A stretch of DNA of 34,818 bases from positions 1 to 34,818 of the forward strand of contig JAGXSZ010000018.1 of the NCBI GenBank assembly GCA_018333515.1, given 5' to 3'. This DNA is from Actinomycetota bacterium (GTDB lineage: Bacteria > Actinomycetota > Aquicultoria > Aquicultorales > Aquicultoraceae). This document shows, one piece after another, positions 1-8,345 of the stretch (within the stretch, counting starts at the first letter, position 1; every line of letters begins with the position of its first letter). The notes below the pieces were generated by a model. That model was not told where the DNA came from. It saw only the letters and a program-made list of their open reading frames with translations, and searched no databases. Both the position numbers and the translations under genes were made by a program.

Positions 1-106
1 TTACCCGTTTGCCTGACATCAAAGAGGGCACTATTTGAGCATTTACAACGGCTACAATTCCTAAAAAAGCGAGAACTAACAACCCTAAAATGATTATTCT
101 TTTCAT
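1..106 (-). CDS. Small exported or membrane-anchored protein, 5' end only
   Basis: An open frame reads leftward from an ATG at 106-104 to the window edge without a stop, giving 35 residues. The N-terminus is MKRIIILGLLVLAFLGIVAVVNAQ: two positive residues, about 18 hydrophobic residues, then a small-polar boundary (VNA-Q). This is a signal peptide or N-terminal anchor. A strong SD (AGGGGG, 111-116 on the minus strand) lies 5 bases before the ATG, which supports the start. The rest of the protein is outside the window, so no function can be assigned. It has its own promoter just upstream and is separated from the ABC operon by a long hairpin, so it is probably a separate transcript. Confidence 0.6.
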   Translation of the reverse strand, partial: MKRIIILGLLVLAFLGIVAVVNAQIVPSLMSGKRV

Positions 107-122
107 TTTTACCCCCTGTTAC

Positions 123-137
123 TGATAGCGGCTATCA
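123..137. promoter_or_regulatory. Palindrome overlapping the -10 box, possible operator
   Basis: TGATAGC and GCTATCA are perfect 7-bp inverted arms around one central base. The site covers part of the -10 box and the likely start of transcription of the leftmost gene, the classic place for a repressor site. The regulator is not identifiable. Confidence 0.35.
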
Positions 138-162
138 TATATACTAAACTCACTGCTGCTAA
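134..162 (-). promoter_or_regulatory. Predicted sigma-70-type promoter of the leftmost gene
   Basis: On the minus strand, TTAGCA (162-157) and TATGAT (139-134) are separated by exactly 17 bases, matching 4/6 and 5/6 of the -35 and -10 consensus. Transcription would begin near 127, about 20 bases before the ATG at 106. The -10 box overlaps a palindrome (123-137). Confidence 0.45.
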
Positions 163-166
163 CCGA

Positions 167-238
167 ATAAAGCTTGTGGTTACTGAGCGTGCCTTCCCTT
201 TTTAGAAGGTTGGCTCGCGACCAGTAACCGAGCTTTAT
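167..238. repeat. 72-base long imperfect hairpin
   Basis: Three nested pairs of arms are visible: ATAAAGCT (167-174) with AGCTTTAT (231-238), GGTTACTG (178-185) with CAGTAACC (222-229), and CCTTC (192-196) with GAAGG (205-209). All arms match perfectly, with small internal loops between them. It lies between the 3' end of the ABC operon and the promoter of the leftmost gene. No T-run follows on the minus strand, so it is not a textbook intrinsic terminator. It could be a processing or terminator structure, or a miniature palindromic repeat element. Confidence 0.55.
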
Positions 239-330
239 ATCAAGATAGACATTTCTTAAGCTCCGTTCACGATTGTAAGCATCTGTTCTTTGGCGGGGAC
301 AATACTAACGAACGCTAAAAATGCTTTCTG

Positions 331-1115
331 TTATTTAATCAAACGCCGGCGCATGATGGCGATCGGTATTAGAAAGAGCACGGCCGTCAATGCGACCGTA
401 ATGAATATGCTGGTGAATACGTCTTGGTCGAGCCTGCCGAGGGTGAGCCCGCGACAGACTAGCACCACGTGATAGAGCGGCGTAAACAGCGCGAGTTTTT
501 GCGCCCACGCCGGCAGCGTCGAGATGGGGAAGAAGATACCGGAGAACAAGAAGAGCGGCGTGATAAAGAGCGTGAAGTAATAGTTGAAGAGATTTATATT
601 AGAGACCAGCGCCGTATATATCATGCCGACAATCGCGAAGAGCGCCGCGAAGACGAAGAGCAGCGGTATGAGCAGCAGCGCCGCCGCCGAATCGACATAG
701 CCAAAGACGGCGATGACCCCGAGGAAAGTAAGCGCGTTGATATAGCCGCGCGTCGCGCCCCAGAGAATCTCACCCGCGATAACGTCTTCTATGCTCAGCG
801 GCGTTGCCAGCACCGCGTCGTAGGTTTTCTCATACTTCATCCTGATGAAACTGCTGTAGGTCGTCTCAAAGGAGGACGCGTACATCACCGTCGAGCCGAG
901 AAGGCCCGGGGCTAGAAATTGAACATAGCTCAGGCCTTCGATATCCCGGACTAAAAGGCCTAGGCCGATTCCGAGAGCCGTGAGATATATTACCGGCTCG
1001 AGAAAGTTCGGGGCCGCCGCGAACCAGAAGACCTTCCGAAATATCTTCCAGTTCCGATACCACATCCTTATGACTCCGGCGGGCGATATGGAACGCGCGG
1101 TCTTAATGAGCGGGT

Positions 1116-1119
<4 letters not shown>
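331..1119 (-). CDS. ABC-2 type transporter permease (NodJ/DrrB-like)
   Basis: This is the membrane subunit of an ABC exporter, working with the ATPase encoded just upstream. The 262 residues contain about six hydrophobic segments (near residues 40-60, 70-85, 125-145, 150-175, 185-205 and 235-255). A cytoplasmic segment, YEKTYDAVLATPLSIEDVIAGE, is typical of the NodJ/ABC-2 family. The length is normal. The start is a TTG that overlaps the TGA of the ATPase gene (TTGA, 1119-1116), with GGAAGG about 11 bases upstream, so the two are translationally coupled. The substrate cannot be read from sequence; relatives export drugs, lipo-oligosaccharides or polysaccharides. A later in-frame ATG (residue 19) is possible but would cut into the conserved N-terminal region. 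Confidence 0.88.
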
Positions 1120-2030
<911 letters not shown>

Positions 2031-2170
2031 TCTTTCCCTCTCTGTGTTAGACTCGATATTAGCCACTGTTTTAATATACCCGAGAAAGCACCAAAAGTTT
2101 AACGGATTGGGAACTTTTTTGCGGTACACAAATTTTAAAGCGTCAAGCGGATAGGGAAGGGAGACGGATT

Positions 2171-4384
2171 ATGTGGGTGAAAGGAAGAGTTAAGACGAGG
2201 GTCGCTCGCTCGATAATCGCGTCCCTTATACTCGTTCTTGTCATGACTTTATTTCTGCCGGGCGGTGTTTTCGCCGCCGTCAAGAAGCATTGGGGCGGCG
2301 GCGTTCGAGTCGCCGAGAACGCGGGAACGCCCTGGGAGATGACTCAGCTCATCCCGGACAAGGACGGCAACCTTTTTGTCGTGTGGCTGGAGCGCAGGAA
2401 GGCCGAGGTCAAGCTGTTTGCTCAAAAACTAGGACCGGATGGACGTTTGCTCTGGGACAGGCCGGTACTAGTTATTGGCGGAACCTATTTTAATTACGGA
2501 TATCCGCCGGTCTGTCTTTCGGGAGACTCGCTAATCGTAACTTGGACAGACAATCGCAACCGCAGAAAACCGGATGTATATGCGCAGAAAATCGACGCCG
2601 GCGGCAACAAAAAATGGGGGGACATGGGCGCGACCGTCTATGTCGGCGCTGGCGCTCAGAGCATCAGATCGACAGTGTCGGATGAGGAAGGCGGCGCGAT
2701 TATTGTCTGGCGCGATGATGAGCGCCCCGGCTTTTATATGCAGCGGATGAGTTCGGGCGGCACCCGGATGTGGAGAGAGGAGGGCGTTTCCGTCAACGAG
2801 GCACTCGGCATAGAGCAGCTGGAAAACGTATCTTACTACGGCTACGACCCGACGGGGGAGTCGGTAAACATGGTATCCGACGGTGCGGGCGGGCTATATT
2901 TCAGCTGGAACGACCTGGCCGGCCATGAATACGGTTACTACGGTATGCCCGGTCCGAACCAGCGGATGAAAGACGGCCATATCTTTGTGCGGCGGCTCAA
3001 CAGACAGGGGTCTATGGTGTGGCCCTCTAAGTTGAGCATCGATGTCAAGGGGTTGCCTGCGGAACCCTGGTTCGGCCAGCTCCAGGTCGCCGATGATAAC
3101 TCGGCGATGTTAACCTGGACACAACCGAAAGGCATGCCTTACGTCGAGAGAAAGGAAGGTCCGGGCGGCTTCGGCTATTTCCCGAATCCGAACGTAAATT
3201 TCTTCGCGACAAAGGTCACCCCCGACGGAAAGGTCGTCTGGGACCACGGCAAGCCATTGATTTCCAAGGATGGCGACACCGGCTACTATGATCCCGGAAT
3301 GGTGACGGCCGTAGAGGGAGGGCTTCTTTATACCTGGCCGAAGATGCGTTTCGAGGAGCGGACCGACAAGATAATCGGCCCGAGGGGTGAAGTGGTCGAC
3401 ACTGTTATCAACAACGTTCCTATCCCGATCGGCATCGACCTGACGCTTATCGACGCTACAGGGAAAGTCGCCTGGAAAAAGACGATAGCCTCGAAAAACG
3501 CGTACCAGTATCCCGTCGCCGACAAGGCCGGAGGGTTTTTCTTAATCTCAAACTCATATACGGATTTCGGGCCGTTTCCGGCGGAGACGATGTCTGTGCA
3601 GCGATACGATTTTCAAGGAAAAGCGCTCTGGGGTCAAAACGGTGTCGTTCTCAAAGGCGGACAGATATTGACGGGAATCGGATTTGTGCCGGATGAAAAA
3701 GGCGGCCTTTTTTACGGCTGGCGGCTGATCAAGCAGACCAAGCCGCCCGTAGAGCCTGTTAAGTTTGGCTACTACGGGCCGCATCCGCCCGAGGAAGACG
3801 CGGAATCCGACATCTACGTCCAGCATATCGTCGATGACGGCAGCGGTTGGTCGGATATAGCTGTCGAAGAATGGCCTTTCCCATATGTCGATGGATTGGT
3901 CAAGCTGGAGGCCGTCCGAGGATATGCGGAAGGTGATTTCAAGCCGGACGCTCATATTACCAGGGCGGAGTTTGCCAAGATGGCGGTTACCGTGCTCGGT
4001 ATCGGCTCTGAGAGTACCGCCACGGCCGCCGGTAAGGCCAAATCGACCGATATCGCCGGCCACTGGTCGGAGCAGCATATGGTCAAAGCGACCGCGTCGG
4101 GAATCCTCAAGGGATATCCGAACGGCGCATTTAAGCCCGATGCCAAGATAACTCGCGCCGAGGCCGCCACTATTATTTACCGCGCTAAGGATATGAAGAC
4201 CATGGCCGCGGCGCAGGCGTTTCCAGATGTGCCCATTGGTCACTGGGCATTCCAGGGTATCGCCGGCGCTAGAAAGCTCGGCATAATCGAAGGCTATCCC
4301 AACGGCGAATTCAGGCCCGAGACCTATGCGACGCGGGCGGAAGCCGCAAAGATGATATTTAATCTGGTAAAAATGGGGCAATAG
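2171..4384 (+). CDS. Secreted surface protein with three C-terminal SLH domains
   Basis: This 737-residue protein has a signal peptide (basic residues, then a hydrophobic run at about 14-33 ending GGVFA-A). Its large middle region has recurring blocks of the form VxWxDxR...DVYAQKID..G...W. They recur near residues 70-110, 120-150 and 170-195, then more loosely to about 520, and resemble the blades of a beta-propeller. The last 180 residues hold three SLH domains (about 560-608, 624-670 and 684-731) with ITRAE, ITRAE and ATRAE motifs. SLH domains bind pyruvylated or similar secondary wall polymers, so the protein is probably held at the cell surface. The ligand of the propeller-like part is unknown. 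The ATG has a purine-rich SD (AGGGAAGGGAG) upstream. The gene stands alone and ends in a good terminator. Confidence 0.9.
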   Translation: MWVKGRVKTRVARSIIASLILVLVMTLFLPGGVFAAVKKHWGGGVRVAENAGTPWEMTQLIPDKDGNLFVVWLERRKAEVKLFAQKLGPDGRLLWDRPVLVIGGTYFNYGYPPVCLSGDSLIVTWTDNRNRRKPDVYAQKIDAGGNKKWGDMGATVYVGAGAQSIRSTVSDEEGGAIIVWRDDERPGFYMQRMSSGGTRMWREEGVSVNEALGIEQLENVSYYGYDPTGESVNMVSDGAGGLYFSWNDLAGHEYGYYGMPGPNQRMKDGHIFVRRLNRQGSMVWPSKLSIDVKGLPAEPWFGQLQVADDNSAMLTWTQPKGMPYVERKEGPGGFGYFPNPNVNFFATKVTPDGKVVWDHGKPLISKDGDTGYYDPGMVTAVEGGLLYTWPKMRFEERTDKIIGPRGEVVDTVINNVPIPIGIDLTLIDATGKVAWKKTIASKNAYQYPVADKAGGFFLISNSYTDFGPFPAETMSVQRYDFQGKALWGQNGVVLKGGQILTGIGFVPDEKGGLFYGWRLIKQTKPPVEPVKFGYYGPHPPEEDAESDIYVQHIVDDGSGWSDIAVEEWPFPYVDGLVKLEAVRGYAEGDFKPDAHITRAEFAKMAVTVLGIGSESTATAAGKAKSTDIAGHWSEQHMVKATASGILKGYPNGAFKPDAKITRAEAATIIYRAKDMKTMAAAQAFPDVPIGHWAFQGIAGARKLGIIEGYPNGEFRPETYATRAEAAKMIFNLVKMGQ

Positions 4385-4424
4385 CGACGCCGCGACAAAG
4401 TAGTTAAGCTCTTGTAATAAATCG

Positions 4425-4455
4425 ACGGGGTGGGCTTGTGCGCCCATCCCGTTTT
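4425..4455 (+). terminator. Rho-independent terminator of the SLH protein gene
   Basis: ACGGGGTGGGC (4425-4435) pairs with GCCCATCCCGT (4442-4452) with one G-T wobble. The loop has six bases and TTTT ends the stem side. It lies 40 bases after the stop codon. Confidence 0.8.
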
Positions 4456-5335
4456 GCTATTCCAACATCTCCCACGTTACTCCGGAAGGTATGTGGGCGA
4501 CTCATGAGGTAAAACCGCTCTAAACAGCCGTTCGCTCTGGCGCTAACCGGCGGCTCCAGGGGAGCGAGGGCTTAGATTGTAGCAGTGCATCGTAAAAGAT
4601 ATCACCCTAATGAGGGATATGTAACTTCAAATTAATCGGATATTATCAAATATAGGCGTGTAATAGGCTATTTCTAAGTGCTAGAACGTAACAATAGGTA
4701 CAAACAAGATTTGTATTCTGATGTTGCTGGGTTCTTTGCCTGGACATGATAAGCTTGCTACCAGGTAATATGTCTGTAATTGAAATAGGGCTAGGCGCGA
4801 GGAAGGTTCCGCAACACCCAATATTACGGGAAACGGTCGTATTTAAACTGTGAACGGCATTGTGTGTGATACGTGCTTAAGCAGTTCTTAATACTAGCGA
4901 TAAAATACCGGCAAATGTGATAACCAACCGCTAATCACCGTAAATGTACCGTTTATCTACCAATTCGACCGTTTACCAAAATCTTATTACAATTCCTTAA
5001 TTAGCAGGTAAACTTTGTGTGACGCTACACAACGGGAGTATTATATGGTCTTTTCGGAGCCATATGGCAAAGTAGGTATCGAAAGGTAAACGGTTAGAAG
5101 CGCCTTAGGGCTTGCGACTATATGTGGTGACCATGTACAAGTTGCCGAAAACAGGCAAAATGAACCGTGAACCGTTAAAAAACTACCGATAGCATCAGGT
5201 GCGGCAACTCGAACGTGTTCTTAAAGCTTAAGGTCAGGCTGGTGAGAACTCTAAGGCCCGGTCTTTGATGGTGTTACAAAGTATTTAAGAGAAGCCTCAA
5301 GTTAGCAAGTTCGGCGAAGATGGTTTGGAGGGCGC
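4456..5335. other. 880-bp AT-rich intergenic region without a convincing gene
   Basis: No frame here has both a start with an SD and protein-like composition. The DNA is clearly richer in A and T than its neighbours from about 4580 onward. The left end (4510-4570) can form GC-rich pairings, such as CGCTC near 4533 with GAGCG near 4562. The middle and right parts are rich in the core ACCG in both orientations, including a phased set at 4907-4971 and the inverted pair ACCGTTTACC (4968-4977) and GGTAAACGGT (5085-5094). I could not match it to a riboswitch class. It probably holds the regulatory region of the acetate cluster that follows. Confidence 0.6.
4907..4971. repeat. Helically phased ACCG repeat array, putative operator
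   Basis: ACCG occurs in the same orientation at 4907, 4927, 4937, 4948 and 4968, giving spacings of 20, 10, 11 and 20 bases, whole turns of the helix. The downstream bases are similar in each copy (AAAT, TAAT, TAAAT, TTTAT, TTTAC). More ACCG cores follow at 5164, 5171 and 5185, with inverted copies at 4833 and 5091. No protein is known for it from the sequence. Confidence 0.45.
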
Positions 5336-7237
5336 TTGATACTCAGTGATGTCGTGGAATTCCTGGAGAAAGTACCTCCGTTTCAGTTTCTAAAAAAGGG
5401 CACGTTGCGGATGATAGCCGGCAAAGTGTCGATGGAGTATTATCCAAAGGGAACCGAGATACTAACCCAGTCCGGACCGCCAAGCGAGCATCTTTATATC
5501 GTGCAAAAAGGCGGGGTCAAGATTTTTGTTCGGTCCGGCACCGATGAAATAATCATCGACTACAGGAACGAAGGGGACAGCTTCGGTTTCGTATCGTTAT
5601 ACAGCGGCGATAAATCGAGAACGAGTGTAGTCGCCGCCGATGACACGATTTGCTACCTCATCGACAAAGAGACCTTCTTGAGGTTGCACGACTCTTACCC
5701 GGCCTTCGCGGAGTATTTCCTCCGCTCATATCTTGGGAAGTACGTAGACACCACCTTCCGCGAACTTTACGACAAAGGTTTCTTATACAGGTCGGGGAAT
5801 ACCCTGCCGTTCACGACGCCGGTGGGCGACATCGCCACCCAGCGGCTCATAACGGCGTCTCCCGAAAAAAGTATCCGGGCGGCCGCCCGGTTGATGGCGG
5901 AACGTAAAATCAGCTCGCTTGTCGTCATCGACGAAGCGCGCAGACCTTTGGGAATCGTGACCGACCGGGATTTGCGAGAGAAGGTAGTCGCGACGGGTGC
6001 GAGCGTTACGGGTCCTTTGCGTGACATAATGACGACTTCATTGGTGACCATAGAGGTAGGCGAATTCTGCTTTGAGGCTCTTCTCAAGATGATTCGCCAC
6101 GGCATTCACCACCTACTGGTGATGGACAAAGACGTCTTAAAAGGCATAGTCACAAACCATGACCTCATGATGCTCCAGGGCCTTTCACCGATTACCATCG
6201 CGCGCGAGATAGAGAGCCGGCAGAATATCGAGTGCCTCATACCGATATCGTCCGAGATATCGAGCATGGTCGGCCTCTTGCTGAAAGAGGGCACGAAAGC
6301 AAGTAACATCTCGCGCATCATAACCGAACTCAACGAGCGGCTGCTCCAGAGGATTATCGAGATAGACCTAAGCGAGCACGGGCCGCCGCCGGTACCGTTT
6401 TGTTGGATTGTCTTCGGAAGTGAGGGCCGGAAAGAGCAGACCTTCAAGACCGACCAGGATAACGCCTTGATCTATGCCGACCCCGAGACTCCCGAGATGG
6501 AGAAAGAGGCGGCCGAGTATTTTCATGAATTCGCGGTTCGCATAAATGACGCACTGGTAAAGTGCGGTTTCCCGAAATGTCCCGCCGATTATATGGCCGG
6601 CAACCCCAAGTGGAGCCGGCCACTGAAGGTCTGGAAACGCAATTTCACCGAATGGATAACCTCCTCGACCCCTGAATCGATTTTGCTCTCGGTCATATTC
6701 TTCGATTTCAGGCCGGTCTATGGGGATTTGGACCTCGGTAAGATGTTGAGGCGCCACTTGAACCAAAAGCTCGAGCAGGAGCGCTTCTTCTTGGCGCGCA
6801 TGGCGGCTACAATCGTCGACAATCGTCCGCCGCTCGGCTTTTTCAAGACGTTTGTCGTGGAAAAAAGCGGTGAGCATAAGGACCAGTTGAACTTGAAGAT
6901 AAGCGCGCTGGCGCTAATAGTCGATATAGTGAGGCTCTTCAGTCTCGAGCGGGGCGTTAGTGAGACCTCGACGCTCGAGCGTATCGAGGCGCTCAAGGGA
7001 CAGCATGGTTTGATAGATGAGTTCGGGCTAGAGCTTGAGCAGTCTTTCGAGTTTATAATGCTGTTACGGGTTTTACGCCAGTTCGAGCAGATAGAACTCG
7101 GTTCCGAGCCGGACAATTTCATCAATCCCAACGAACTCAACACGCTCGAGAAGCAGACGTTGAAAGAGATATTTCAGCTGATATCGAGAGTCCAAGACCT
7201 AATAGACCAGCGCTATTCCTTGGGGACGGTGTCGTAA
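5336..7237 (+). CDS. cNMP-binding, CBS-pair, DUF294 nucleotidyltransferase-like signalling protein
   Basis: The 633-residue cytoplasmic protein has four parts. A cyclic-nucleotide-binding fold covers about 15-130 (FQFLKKGTL...GTEILTQSG...LYIVQKGGVKI). A CBS pair covers about 165-285 (VTDRDL and VTNHDL). A GlnD-like nucleotidyltransferase domain (DUF294) covers about 320-450 with G361-S362 and the metal-binding pair D373/D375. A C-terminal DUF294_C helical domain follows. Such proteins are thought to sense nucleotides and modify or regulate a partner, but no target is proven. The TTG start has GGAGG four bases upstream, and an overlapping ATG at 5319 is out of frame. The stop overlaps the exonuclease start (TAATG), so the two are coupled. 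The position ahead of yjcH-actP and acs suggests control of acetate uptake. Confidence 0.85.
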   Translation: MILSDVVEFLEKVPPFQFLKKGTLRMIAGKVSMEYYPKGTEILTQSGPPSEHLYIVQKGGVKIFVRSGTDEIIIDYRNEGDSFGFVSLYSGDKSRTSVVAADDTICYLIDKETFLRLHDSYPAFAEYFLRSYLGKYVDTTFRELYDKGFLYRSGNTLPFTTPVGDIATQRLITASPEKSIRAAARLMAERKISSLVVIDEARRPLGIVTDRDLREKVVATGASVTGPLRDIMTTSLVTIEVGEFCFEALLKMIRHGIHHLLVMDKDVLKGIVTNHDLMMLQGLSPITIAREIESRQNIECLIPISSEISSMVGLLLKEGTKASNISRIITELNERLLQRIIEIDLSEHGPPPVPFCWIVFGSEGRKEQTFKTDQDNALIYADPETPEMEKEAAEYFHEFAVRINDALVKCGFPKCPADYMAGNPKWSRPLKVWKRNFTEWITSSTPESILLSVIFFDFRPVYGDLDLGKMLRRHLNQKLEQERFFLARMAATIVDNRPPLGFFKTFVVEKSGEHKDQLNLKISALALIVDIVRLFSLERGVSETSTLERIEALKGQHGLIDEFGLELEQSFEFIMLLRVLRQFEQIELGSEPDNFINPNELNTLEKQTLKEIFQLISRVQDLIDQRYSLGTVS

Positions 7238-7989
7238 TGGGTTTTAGGGATTGGTCTAGAGGCAAAATGTCGGATATCAGCGAGTCGTATAGGCGGAAAT
7301 CGTCAAACTTCGGGGCGATGGAAGCGGCGGTCTTCGGGAGCGAAGACCTCGGCGTTCCAATCGATAAAGCGCGATATGTGGTCATCGATAGCGAGCTGAC
7401 CGGACTGGACGATAAGAAAGACTCGATCGTCTCGCTCGGCGCTATCCGAATGGCGGGAACGCGGATTTTACTCGGCGAGACCTTTGATAGGCTTATCAGT
7501 CCCGAGGCCAAGCTTACGGGTTCGAGCGTCGTGATACATGGGATAACGCCGGGCGAGGTCGCCGAAGAGCCTTCCATAGAGGAGGTCTTGCCGGAGTTTT
7601 TGAGTTTTTGCGGTGACGACATTATGGTCGGCTATATGCCTGCCATAGATTTGACTTTTCTCAATCGTGAGGCTAAGCGGCTCTATGGGGTATCGGTGAA
7701 AAATCCCATTTTAGACGTCTTTGCGCTCGATAAGTGGAGGAGGCAGCGGATTGGCGAGGATAGCTCGGGCCATCCGAGCCTATATGATATCGCCAAGAGT
7801 TTGGATGTGCCTGTAAAAGGGGCTCATAACGCTATAGCGGATGCCTTTATTACAGCGCAGGTCCTACAGCGGCTTCTACCCGCTTTAATAGACTTAGGCA
7901 TAAAGAGCGTGGGGGAGTTACTGGCCGTAAGTAATCCGGCAAAGGGGGGTGATAAGTTCCGTTTTTCGTTCAAGTTCGGCAACTTTTAG
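7237..7989 (+). CDS. DnaQ-like 3'-5' exonuclease (DEDDh family)
   Basis: A stand-alone exonuclease of 250 residues resembling the proofreading domain of DNA polymerase III epsilon. The acidic residues are D51 and E53 (VVIDSELTGLD), an Asp in the second block (YMPAIDLTFLN), and the final HNAIADA block with the H-x4-D pattern of DEDDh enzymes. The first 40 residues form an extra N-terminal arm. Its start ATG overlaps the previous stop (TAATG). Genes like this often sit next to DUF294 proteins and sodium:solute symporters. The true substrate, whether DNA, RNA or a small nucleotide signal, is unknown, and a role in replication is unlikely from this context. Confidence 0.82.
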   Translation: MGFRDWSRGKMSDISESYRRKSSNFGAMEAAVFGSEDLGVPIDKARYVVIDSELTGLDDKKDSIVSLGAIRMAGTRILLGETFDRLISPEAKLTGSSVVIHGITPGEVAEEPSIEEVLPEFLSFCGDDIMVGYMPAIDLTFLNREAKRLYGVSVKNPILDVFALDKWRRQRIGEDSSGHPSLYDIAKSLDVPVKGAHNAIADAFITAQVLQRLLPALIDLGIKSVGELLAVSNPAKGGDKFRFSFKFGNF

Positions 7990-8018
7990 ACTCAACTACA
8001 ACTTAGGGGGTGTTTACA

Positions 8019-8342
8019 TTGGCTGTAACAAGCGAGAAGCCTAAAATGGCTCATCAGAAGTATCTCGATAGCCCGGATTTTCAAAAAATGGTGTCGACGA
8101 GAAACAGCATCGTCGCGATACTGACCGTACTGACATTAATCACCTATTTCGGTTTCATCTTCCTTATGGCATACGGTAAAGAGACGTTGGGCGCAAAAAT
8201 CTCGGAGAACATTACCATCGGGCTGCCGATCGGCGTCGCGGTAATCGTGATTTCCTGGATACTGACGTTCACATACGCGAATTGGGCTAACAGAAAGTAC
8301 GACCAAATGGTCGAAGATATCAAAGGAAAGATCGGAGGCTAA
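8019..8342 (+). CDS. yjcH: DUF485 small membrane protein, partner of acetate symporter
   Basis: The protein has about 107 residues and two membrane helices (about 27-50 and 64-86), with a short N-terminal segment (YLDSPDFQKMVSTRNS) and a charged tail. This is the DUF485/YjcH pattern: a PEFQ-like motif, then YFGFIFLMAYG, then IPLGLG-like IGLPIGVAVIVI. YjcH is encoded with ActP in many bacteria and is thought to assist it. The open frame extends to a GTG at 8010, but that codon sits inside the SD. The TTG at 8019, eight bases after AGGGGG, is the better start. It lies 29 bases after the exonuclease gene and 3 bases before actP, so it belongs to that operon. Confidence 0.85.
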   Translation: MAVTSEKPKMAHQKYLDSPDFQKMVSTRNSIVAILTVLTLITYFGFIFLMAYGKETLGAKISENITIGLPIGVAVIVISWILTFTYANWANRKYDQMVEDIKGKIGG

Positions 8343-8345
8343 CAG

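Noticed and set aside
469-915. A 148-residue open frame on the plus strand, rich in Arg and Glu
   Set aside because: It is antisense to the ABC permease gene and its low-complexity composition is typical of shadow frames in this GC range.
3554-4447. A 297-residue open frame on the minus strand
   Set aside because: It lies fully opposite the SLH-domain coding region, has no SD and no family features. It is a shadow of the plus-strand gene.
4500-4580. Possible riboswitch (GC-rich pairings near CGCTCTGG and GAGCG)
   Set aside because: I could not match it to the conserved core of any class I know, including c-di-GMP, c-di-AMP, SAM and cobalamin. The stems are imperfect.
8019-8342. DUF4212 subunit of a two-part symporter
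   Set aside because: The sequence pattern (SPDFQKMVSTRNS, YFGFIFLMAYG, IGLPIGVAVIVI) fits DUF485/YjcH better than DUF4212.
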